DNA from: a virus
Strand: one strand, 5' to 3'
Virus record (IMG/VR): IMGVR_UViG_3300010354_000061
Location: 1 to 64,000 of that record
Length of the DNA stretch: 64,000 bases
Shown: positions 1 to 9,300 of the stretch, piece by piece
Layout: each line of letters starts with the position of its first letter
Position numbering within the stretch: position 1 is the stretch's first letter
The notes under the pieces: generated by a model
What the model saw: the letters and a program-made list of their open reading frames with translations, nothing else
Databases searched by the model: none
Told to the model about the DNA's origin: nothing
Translations under genes and position numbers: made by a program

Positions 1-1031
1 CCACCGCCGCCCCCAAATTTGCGTCCCTCCCCCCCACCCGCCACCACTAGATAATCCACACTCACCGCAGCCGGAGGCGCTACCCACTCCTGCGTGGATT
101 TGAAGGTGAAGACGGAAGAATAGGGAACAATACATTTTAAAATAACAATGCCAGAGCCACCAGTACCTCCGGCACCTTCAAAACCCGGACTATTTCTATA
201 TCCCCCTCCACCACCTCCACCACCGGTATTTGTTGTGCCGGCCGTACCATCCTCAGCCCCCGTGCCACCAGCCCCCCCACCGCCTGTACCACCAGCACCG
301 GCAGTTCCCCCACTAGGATTTCGGGCGCCACCGCCGCCACCACCAGCATAAGTTACTGATGCACCAGAAATGTTTGAAGACGAGCCATTACCACCAGCGG
401 TTGGACTGCCACTAGTAGCGTTTGCTGCAGCAGCACTAGCACCTCCACCACCAGCACCAGAGTTTGTGTTGCTTCCAGAAGTTCCGCCAGCATTTTCTCC
501 AGATCCTGCTGCTACTCCTGCTCCACCACCAGCAGCTTGACCACCGCCTGATCCACCACCAGTGCCTGTGGCTGCTACATTATAACCACCACCGCCACCG
601 CCTCCAGAAGATGTTACAGTTGTAATGCCTGGACCAGATAATGAAGAACTTGAACCAGAAACACCTCCTGGATATACGTTATTTTGACCATCATAGCCGC
701 CTGCGCCTCCTGCACCAACGGTTACAGTATAATCACTGCTAGCAGAGACAGATAATGTTCCTGTTTTAAACTGTCCTCCTCCTCCACCACCGCCAATTGT
801 TTCCCCTCCTCCTCCGCCACCTCCTACTACAAGATAATCTGCAGACGTGACTCCCTCAGGACTAGTCCACGTTCCAGAAGCAGTAAATGTAGCAACAATT
901 GAGACGACCGACGCCGGCCAGTTTCCCCCCCGCTTTGCCAACAGCGCAGCCGTCAGCGACCATATTCCTTTTGCTGAGGATGTACTTGCACTGTTGACGG
1001 GACCAATTATGCCACCATTTAGACGAGCCAT
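1..1031 (-). CDS. Glycine-rich fibre/adhesin protein (3' end outside window)
   Basis: Reading the minus strand from the ATG at 1031 gives 343 codons without a stop, running off the window edge. The start reads MARLNGGIIGP. After about 55 residues a glycine-rich domain opens with ADYLVVGGGGGGG and ends with GIVILK; a second copy starts near residue 325 with VDYLVVAGGG. Domains of this YLVVAGGG type occur in phage fibre-tip proteins, where glycine-rich loops are thought to form receptor-binding surfaces (family knowledge). The protein at 2478-3317 carries the same domain. The position at the end of a fibre gene block fits an adhesin. Function is inferred; the coding frame itself is clear. Confidence 0.8.
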   Translation of the reverse strand, partial: MARLNGGIIGPVNSASTSSAKGIWSLTAALLAKRGGNWPASVVSIVATFTASGTWTSPEGVTSADYLVVGGGGGGGETIGGGGGGGQFKTGTLSVSASSDYTVTVGAGGAGGYDGQNNVYPGGVSGSSSSLSGPGITTVTSSGGGGGGGYNVAATGTGGGSGGGQAAGGGAGVAAGSGENAGGTSGSNTNSGAGGGGASAAAANATSGSPTAGGNGSSSNISGASVTYAGGGGGGARNPSGGTAGAGGTGGGGAGGTGAEDGTAGTTNTGGGGGGGGYRNSPGFEGAGGTGGSGIVILKCIVPYSSVFTFKSTQEWVAPPAAVSVDYLVVAGGGEGRKFGGGG

Positions 1032-1039
1032 TTTATTCT

Positions 1040-1405
1040 CTATGACAGTTCTTCATAACTAACAACTGCTTCTAAATCACTATTAGCAGATGCTAGACCA
1101 ATTAACTTGTCGCCTTCTTCAAGATAAACTTGAGAAGCCTTCTCGATAACAACCAAAGAGGCATCAGCCGGTACTGTAACAGTTTTTGCAATGTTGTATG
1201 TGACGTTAGCAGAATAATCATACAACGTTACAGTAACATCAGCATTGTTTGTACCATCAACGTTGCTAATATACAAGCTGTTCACTTTGAATACTTTGCT
1301 GCTAGTATTGCCATTTGCAACAATGTCTGTGTTTGATGTTGTCAAAGCAACACCAGATGTTTTTCCCGTTATTGTTGTTACGTTAACAATATTTGGAGCA
1401 GCCAT
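1040..1405 (-). CDS. Small virion-type beta protein, unknown
   Basis: A 121-residue protein without cysteine, rich in Thr, Val, Asn and Ser, starting MAAPNIVNVTTITGK. It has alternating hydrophobic residues (VTVTLYDYSANVTY, SLVVIEKASQVYLEEGDKL), which suggests a single beta-sandwich domain. It ends only 8 bases before the start of the glycine-rich gene and so is probably co-transcribed with the fibre block. A purine-rich AAGAGG precedes the ATG, and a TATAAATA-like AATAAATA lies further upstream. The family is not recognised with certainty; small structural or fibre accessory proteins of marine T4-like phages look like this. Confidence 0.7.
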   Translation of the reverse strand: MAAPNIVNVTTITGKTSGVALTTSNTDIVANGNTSSKVFKVNSLYISNVDGTNNADVTVTLYDYSANVTYNIAKTVTVPADASLVVIEKASQVYLEEGDKLIGLASANSDLEAVVSYEELS

Positions 1406-1434
1406 TTTGACCTCTTTTAGTTTTTAATATTTAT

Positions 1435-1653
1435 TTAACCGCCAAACACAATTGCCATTGCTATTATCTTACCAGTTGTAGCAGCACCACTATATCCACT
1501 TATGCCACTAAATCCTGAGTATCCAGAAATACCACTAAAGCCAGAGTAGCCAGAAGTACCCATACCCGAGAAACCAGACGTACCACTAAAACCTGAGAAG
1601 CCTGACAGTCCTTCGTATCCCTGCGATGTTGTGTTACTAAGATAAATTGGCAT
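1435..1653 (-). CDS. Short collagen-like G-X-S repeat protein
   Basis: A 72-residue protein made almost wholly of G-X-S triplets (GFSGFSG, GYSGFSGISG) between a 14-residue head (MPIYLSNTTSQGYE) and a hydrophobic tail ending AMAIVFGG. The repeat is the same as in the 2368-residue fibre at 3310-10416, so it looks like a minimal relative of that fibre or a leftover of duplication. Collagen-like triplets in phages form trimeric stalks. It may trimerise alone or join the larger fibre; neither can be shown here. Confidence 0.7.
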   Translation of the reverse strand: MPIYLSNTTSQGYEGLSGFSGFSGTSGFSGMGTSGYSGFSGISGYSGFSGISGYSGAATTGKIIAMAIVFGG

Positions 1654-1688
1654 TTTTTACTCTTTACTTAGTTGTTATGTTTAACTTT

Positions 1689-2465
1689 TTAATTTCTCCA
1701 AAATTCAGAATTGATCACACGACTTAAAATTTCAGAGGGTACGAACGTTTCTTGTTTTTTCAATTCTACCTTACCCTCAATGTTATGTAATCCTTGAATT
1801 TGAACATCATCATCATACTCTTTAAAACTAAATTTAACATTATTAAAATCATGCTTGAAATGGGGCTCATTAATAAAATCATATATCTTCGTCAATATTT
1901 TTTTCGGATTGCTTGCTAGGTCCTTATATTCCACTAATAAATATTTGCTTTCATTAGCTGGCACCAAGGCCTGCTTTAATCCGTTATATGCATATCCAAG
2001 TATTCCATCATGTCGCATCAATGCTTCACAACGCGTAAAAACATTTTTATTATCATCCCTAGACAACTTGCTATTTTCAAAACAATTTCTTTGATAAAGC
2101 TGCTCAAAAGAATTTAATATTTCTGTTAAATCTCGTACACATATAATTACTTTACTTTCAGGAAATAAATTTTGTATCATAGGCAAATCATAGGTCCATC
2201 CTCTACTTGTATCAAAAACAATTTGTCTATCAGTAATATCTTCATAAAACGTATCAAACACATTTTGAATTATTTTTTTTCGTGTTTGTACAGAACAAAG
2301 ATATTTCATTCCAGGCTCAGCAGTCGCTTCCGTTACAATCGATCTGGCCATTCTATTCAAAGGTCCAGCAATTGATGCATAAATTTTTGGATTTTGTAAT
2401 AATAACGAAGATAGTAAAGTTGTGCCCGACCTAGGCAATCCTGAAATAAAATGATACTTTTTCAT
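1689..2465 (-). CDS. Sulfotransferase family protein
   Basis: A 258-residue protein. It opens with MKKYHFISGLPRSGTTLLSS, where GLPRSGTT is the classic 5'-phosphosulfate-binding loop of PAPS-dependent sulfotransferases. Near residue 110 the strand and helix VIICVRDLTEILNSF fits the 3'-phosphate-binding motif (R, then S). The length is normal for the family. The ATG follows AAGGAA at good spacing. It sits between fibre-tip genes, so the likely acceptor is a fibre, a host-surface glycan or another exposed molecule; the acceptor cannot be read from sequence. Sulfotransferase-like genes are known in marine phages. Confidence 0.85.
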   Translation of the reverse strand: MKKYHFISGLPRSGTTLLSSLLLQNPKIYASIAGPLNRMARSIVTEATAEPGMKYLCSVQTRKKIIQNVFDTFYEDITDRQIVFDTSRGWTYDLPMIQNLFPESKVIICVRDLTEILNSFEQLYQRNCFENSKLSRDDNKNVFTRCEALMRHDGILGYAYNGLKQALVPANESKYLLVEYKDLASNPKKILTKIYDFINEPHFKHDFNNVKFSFKEYDDDVQIQGLHNIEGKVELKKQETFVPSEILSRVINSEFWRN

Positions 2466-2477
2466 AATATATTTTCC

Positions 2478-3317
2478 TTAAAAAGTAATTGACCCACTCC
2501 CAGTAAATTTATATATCCTTTTTCCTCCAGATTCTGAATATGTGGGACTACCAGTGGTTGAGCTTGCTGCAGTGTTCTCTAGAGGATAGCTAATTATTAC
2601 GACTCCAGAACCACCAGATCCACCATAAGTCAAATAATATCTACCCCCTCCACCGCCTCCACCCAAATTTACACTACCATTTGAACCAGCTCCACTATTA
2701 GATCCGTTGCCACCGCCACCAGACCCCCCAGTACCTGCCGGATCATTTAAAGACCCGCCGCCTCCGCCTCCACCATAAGTAACGCTTGTACCAGTAATTG
2801 AGCTGGAAAGTCCGGTTCCGCCGTTACCACCAGCAGCCCCAACAACGTTACCTCCTGCCGTTGTTGCCCCACCACCCCCTCCACCACCATAGCCTGTACT
2901 TGCATCTCCTCCTTTATTTCCTTCTCCAGATGTGCCTGATCCTCCTACTGGCAATCCGTGTCTAGCTCCGGCACCGCCACCAGAACCTCCACTATTTCCA
3001 TTTTGTCCTTCCCAACCACCATATCCACCACCTAAACATGAAACAGTAGAAAAAGAAGAGTTTGATCCGTTGGTTGCTTGCACTTCATACCCCCAACCAC
3101 CATATCCATATCCTGCGCTGCCACCGCCACCCACCGTGATGGTGTACTGGGTTCCTTTAGAAACAGAAAGAGAAGAGCCCGCTCTAACACCCCCTGCACC
3201 ACCAGCACCATAAGAAGAACCACCACCTCCTCCTGCTACCACTAAGTATTCAACAGACGTTGGTGGTCCAGGAGCGGCAGATATACCAAATCCAACTAAA
3301 TGATTTATTTTAAGCAT
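2478..3317 (-). CDS. Glycine-rich fibre-tip protein
   Basis: A 279-residue protein: a short head (MLKINHLVGFGISAAPG), then VEYLVVAGGGGGSS and about 200 residues of glycine-rich loops (GGYGGWEG, GGSGGGAGA), closing with GVVIISYPLE and a 30-residue tail ending YKFTGSGSITF. This is the same domain type as in the partial gene at 1-1031, here once instead of twice. Its start overlaps the stop of the giant fibre gene by 8 bases, so the two are probably translated together; a role as tip or adhesin of that fibre is a reasonable inference. Confidence 0.78.
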   Translation of the reverse strand: MLKINHLVGFGISAAPGPPTSVEYLVVAGGGGGSSYGAGGAGGVRAGSSLSVSKGTQYTITVGGGGSAGYGYGGWGYEVQATNGSNSSFSTVSCLGGGYGGWEGQNGNSGGSGGGAGARHGLPVGGSGTSGEGNKGGDASTGYGGGGGGGATTAGGNVVGAAGGNGGTGLSSSITGTSVTYGGGGGGGSLNDPAGTGGSGGGGNGSNSGAGSNGSVNLGGGGGGGRYYLTYGGSGGSGVVIISYPLENTAASSTTGSPTYSESGGKRIYKFTGSGSITF

Positions 3318-6300
3318 CTGTGCTTGCGTCTGTAGTAAAGTATAACGTTACACCATGCAATCGAGCATCAATAGCCATTGTGTCGCTGGCGTTTGCTGGT
3401 GCTCTTTTTACTCTAAACATTACATAATCTTCTGCTTGTGGTGTGCCTCCAATTGTAATTGCTGAAGACTCAGGACCAACATATAAATCGTTTGTTGTTC
3501 CTCCTGTGTCTGCTGACGTTTGTTCTGTACCAAATGCTACATCTAATCCATCATCATTGGATACGGCTACAGCATCCAATGCCCACACAACACCAAAGTT
3601 TGTAGAAGTTGAAGCATGACTCCACGATGGTGTAAATGTAACAGTACCCTCATCCCACGATTTAGGCATACGAATATCAAATTGAGCAAACTCTTGGGTT
3701 GTTGCATCGAAATCCAAAGTTTTGATCATGTTCTTATTTGTGGTTGTTTCTACAGTTCCTGAAGCAGCACCGTTTGTTGTTCTAGCTGTCATGGCACCAG
3801 CAGGTATCCATATTGTTTGCTTACCTGCTGTTGATGCACCACTAAATCCTGAATAACCACTCGTGCCTGTACCACTAAATCCTGAGTAGCCACTAATACC
3901 AGAACCAGAATAACCACTAAAGCCTGAATATCCACTAATGCCACTAAAGCCTGAGTATCCACTAATGCCGCTGAACCCACTAGACCCAGATAATCCAGAA
4001 ACACCACGTGGTCCAAGTGTAGATATTAGTTGCCATGTAGTACCATCGTAAATCAAATATATTATATTACTCTTTGCATCACAAATAAGATCATCAGCAA
4101 CACCTTCTATCGTGGAGCCGTTCCTTGCTACCGTTAAGTTATTAACAGACCAGTCTCCACCATCACCAACAACAACTATTGCTCCTGTTGACGGTGTAGC
4201 AGGCAGTGTTACCGTGAACACTCCGCCTGTCGTATCAGCAAGATATTGTCCACCCGACACAACGTTTGTATTGGAAGTTATTTTCTGCCACGTCAACAAC
4301 ACACCAGAATATCCACTGGTGCCACTGAAGCCAGAGTAACCGGAAATACCAGATCCACTAAAGCCAGAATATCCACTAGTACCAGGAGCACCAGGAGCAC
4401 CACTCATCCCCGATACACCAACAGTACTAACAACCTGCCACGTTGAACTATCATATGTTATGTGTACTAATACATCAGCAACATCAAGCAACAAATCGTT
4501 GGATTGACCTTCAATTGTGCTACCATTACGTAGAACAGTTACATTATTGTTTGACCAATTGAAAGATGTATTACCACCATCTTGGAGAAGGACTGTGTCA
4601 CCAGTGCTTGGTGTAGCTGGTAGCGTAACGTTAAACGATCCACCAGAAGAATCGAGTATATATTGACCTCTATTGATGAGGTTGGTGTTGGCTGTGAGTT
4701 TTGTCCAACTTGGTGCAATACCGGAATAACCCGATGTACCACTGAATCCTGAGTAACCAGATACACCAGCTCCACTAAAGCCAGAATAGCCTGATTCTCC
4801 GCTAAAGCCTGAAAACCCGCTCGCTCCGTTGCTACCTATGACACCATCTTGACCAGAATAACCACTTATACCACTAAAACCAGAGTAACCTGATACACCA
4901 GACCAGCCACTGAAGCCGGACTCGCCCGACCACCCCGAGAATCCACTAATGCCAGACCATCCACTGAATCCAGATACTCCACTAAATCCTGAATAACCGC
5001 TTATACCAGACCATCCACTAAATCCGCTAACACCACTAAATCCCGAATAACCGCTTGCGCCGGCAGTTACTAAATCGGTACCGACTGTGTTGCCCCCCGC
5101 GGTAATATCTATGTAATATCCGCGATTTGAACCACCATTTTCAAAGAATCTTAATTTATTTTGATAGACATCAATTGTCACACCGTTGGTAATAGAAGTG
5201 TTTGTGACTGGTTTGTTGAGGTATATTTCCCCTCCCTCGTCTCCATTCTGATAAAGAGATTCTAAATTACCATTAACTTTTAAACTTGTTCCATCATAGA
5301 CTAGTCCGGCACTACCTGTTACGACACCGCTGCTGTCTTTATAAATGACTTGGTTGTTAGATCCTCCTATAACTGCACTGTACCCGGAGAAACCACTTAT
5401 ACCCGACCAACCACTAAATCCACTAATACCACTGAATCCAGAGTAACCGGAAATACCACTAAATCCAGAATAACCACTTATGCCCGACCACCCCGAGAAA
5501 CCAGAAATACCACTGAAACCCGAATATCCTGAAATGCCAGACCATCCACTGAATCCAGAAATACCACTAAAGCCCGAGTAACCTGATTCTCCTGACCATC
5601 CCGAGAAACCGCTTACACCCGACCACCCTGAATAACCGCTTGTACCCTGATCTCCCTTGTCTCCTGTAACAGCGAACGTAACAGTAATTTGAGTTGCATT
5701 TGTAAACGGAGTTGTACCACCAGACAACCAAGAAACAGGTACATTAAAATGGTTGTTAGCATCTTCAGTATGCGATCCAACAATTGCAAAGAAAGTAAAG
5801 TTAAGTGTATTGGCTTCTTCTGTTAACTTGACATGACCTTTTATTGACGATGTGGAGTCATCAATTGTTTGCAAGAATGAGTAGATCGATGTATTATTTC
5901 GATCCTGGTAGTCAACATACATTATGTTGGCCGTTGCAAGGTTGGCGCTGTTGAAGCTAATGTCGCCATCTGCTGACGGATTTGGATCTGCAGTACTTGT
6001 TAGGAAGTTATACTCGAACGAAGCCCCTGCAAATTGTCCGTCCCGTCCACTGAAACCTGACGTGCCAGACCAACCGCTAAATCCACTTATGCCACTAAAT
6101 CCAGAATAACCACTTATGCCAGACCAACCACTGAAACCACTTATGCCAGACCAACCCGAGTAACCAGACTCACCAGACCAACCCGAATAGCCACTAATGC
6201 CACTGAAACCAGAGTAGCCAGAAACACCACTAAAGCCTGAATAGCCAGACTCTCCTGACCAACCACTGAAGCCTGAATAGCCACTAATACCACTAAAACC

Positions 6301-9300
6301 AGAATATCCCGACTCTCCTGACCATCCTGAGTAACCAGAAATACCACTGAAGCCTGAATAACCACTTATACCTGAGCCAGAGTAGCCCGACTCTCCACTA
6401 AAACCAGAGTAGCCAGAAATACCACTAAAGCCTGAGTAGCCAGAATCACCACTAAAGCCTGAGTAGCCACTGATGCCACTAAAGCCAGAATAGCCAGAAT
6501 CACCTGACCATCCGGAATAGCCAGATATGCCACTGAAACCTGAGTAGCCAGATTCTCCACTAAATCCTGAGTAGCCAGACTCCCCAGACCAACCAGAGAA
6601 ACCACTCACACCAGACCAGCCGGAATATCCTGACTCCCCTGACCATCCTGAGTAACCAGATATTCCAGACCAACCGCTGAAACCACTTATACCGCTAAAT
6701 CCTGAGTAGCCAGATTCACCACTAAATCCTGAATATCCAGAGATACCACTACCAGAGTATCCACTTATACCTGAACCAGAGTATCCACTGATGCCACTAA
6801 AGCCCGAGTATCCAGAGATACCAGACACACCAACCGTGCTAACAACCTGCCACGTCGTATTATCGTACGTTATGTGAACAAGAACATCAGCAACGTCAAG
6901 AATTAAATCATTAGATTGGCCTTCAATTGTACTGCCATTACGCAAGACTGTTACATTATTAACGAACCAGTTTATTGATGTGTTGCCGCCGTCTTGAAGA
7001 ACAACTGTATCGCCAAGACTTGGAGTTCCTGGTAAAGTAACATTGAACGATCCGCCCGACGAATCGAGAATGTATTGACCTCTGTTAACAAGATTGGTGT
7101 TAGCAGTAAGCCTTGTCCAACTTGGTGCAATACCAGAGTAGCCACTAATACCACTAAAGCCAGAGTAGCCAGATTCTCCACTGAAGCCAGAGTATCCAGA
7201 CTCGCCACTAAATCCTGAATAACCACTAATACCTGAACCAGAATAACCACTTGTACCACTGAATCCAGAGTAACCAGACTCTCCGGACCAACCAGAGTAG
7301 CCTGAAATACCACTAAAGCCAGAGTAGCCAGATTCTCCACTAAATCCTGAGTACCCACTAATGCCACTAAATCCTGAGTATCCACTAATGCCACTAAATC
7401 CTGAGTAGCCGGATTCCCCAGACCACCCCGAGTAACCAGAAATACCGCTAAAGCCAGAGTAGCCACTTATACCACTGAAACCAGAATATCCGGATTCACC
7501 ACTGAACCCTGAATAACCAGACTCTCCAGACCATCCTGAATAACCTGAAATGCCGCTAAAACCTGAGTACCCACTTACACCACTAAATCCCGAGTATCCA
7601 GAAATACCACTAAATCCAGAGTAGCCAGACTCGCCCGACCAGCCACTAAAACCACTTACCCCAGACCAGCCAGAGTAACCGCTTGTACCTTGATCGCCCT
7701 TATCGCCAGTAACTGCAAACGTGACCGTTATCTGTGTAGCATTAGCAAAAGGAGATTGTGTTCCCGATAACCACGATACAGGCACATTGAAGTGGTTGTT
7801 AGCGTCTTCGGTGTGTGTACCAACAATTGCAAAGAATGCAAAGTTAAGAGTGTTGGCCTCTTCTGTTAATTTTACATGACCTTTAATCGACGATGTTGAA
7901 TCGTCAATTGTCTGCAAGAAAGAGTAAATCGATGTATTGTTTCGATCCTGGTAGTCAACATACATTATATTAGCGGAAGCAAGATTGGCGCTATTGAAGT
8001 TAATATCACCATCAGCTGATGGGTTAGGGTCTGCTGTGCTTGTTAAGAAGTTGTATTCAAACGAAGCACCTGCAAATTGACCATCACGTCCACTAAAACC
8101 TGATGTACCAGACCAACCACTGAATCCTGAGTAACCGGAAATACCGCTGAAACCCGAAAAACCAGAATATCCACTGATACCACTGAAGCCCGAATAACCT
8201 GACTCCCCTGACCAACCACTATACCCCGATTCTCCACTAAATCCTGAATATCCGCTAATGCCACTAAATCCCGAGTAGCCACTTATACCGCTAAATCCAG
8301 AATATCCAGAAATACCACTAAATCCAGAATATCCTGACTCGCCCGACCACCCTGAGTAACCAGAGATACCGCTGAAGCCTGAATAACCTGATTCGCCACT
8401 AAATCCTGAATAACCAGATTCCCCGGACCATCCTGAGTATCCACTGATACCACTGAAGCCTGAGTAGCCAGATATGCCACTGAATCCTGAATAACCTGAT
8501 TCACCACTAAATCCTGAATATCCAGATTCTCCAGACCAACCTGAGTATCCGCTGATACCACTGAAGCCTGAGTAGCCAGATATGCCACTGAATCCTGAGT
8601 AACCAGATTCACCTGACCAGCCAGAGTAGCCTGATTCCCCTGACCAGCCAGAATAGCCACTAATACCTGAGCCAGAATAACCACTTATACCACTAAATCC
8701 TGAATAACCTGACTCACCAGACCATCCTGAATATCCTGACTCACCACTAAAGCCTGAGTAGCCAGATATGCCACTGAATCCAGAATATCCTGACTCGCCA
8801 CTGAATCCTGAGTAACCGCTAATACCTGAGCCAGAATAACCACTTGCGCCACTGAATCCTGAATAACCAGACTCTCCAGACCATCCTGAATACCCTGATT
8901 CTCCCGACCAACCACTAAATCCGCTTATCCCGCTAAAGCCTGAGTATCCACTTATGCCACTAAAACCAGAGTATCCCGACTCGCCACTGAATCCTGAATA
9001 ACCACTTATACCTGAGCCAGAGTAACCCGACTCTCCACTGAAACCAGAGTAGCCAGAAATACCACTAAATCCAGAATAACCAGATTCTCCTGACCAACCA
9101 CTAAATCCGCTTATTCCTGACCAGCCACTAAAGCCACTTATCCCAGACCAACCTGAATAGCCACTTATACCGCTTGTGCCACTAAAGCCTGAGTAACCAC
9201 TAATACCTGATCCACTATAACCTGAAATACCACTACCTGAATAACCAGATTCTCCCGACCATCCACTAAATCCGCTTATTCCTGACCAGCCACTAAAGCC

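Noticed and set aside
148-351. Open proline-rich frame on the plus strand
   Set aside because: It is the complement of the glycine-rich minus-strand gene (GGN read backwards gives CCN) and has no ribosome site.
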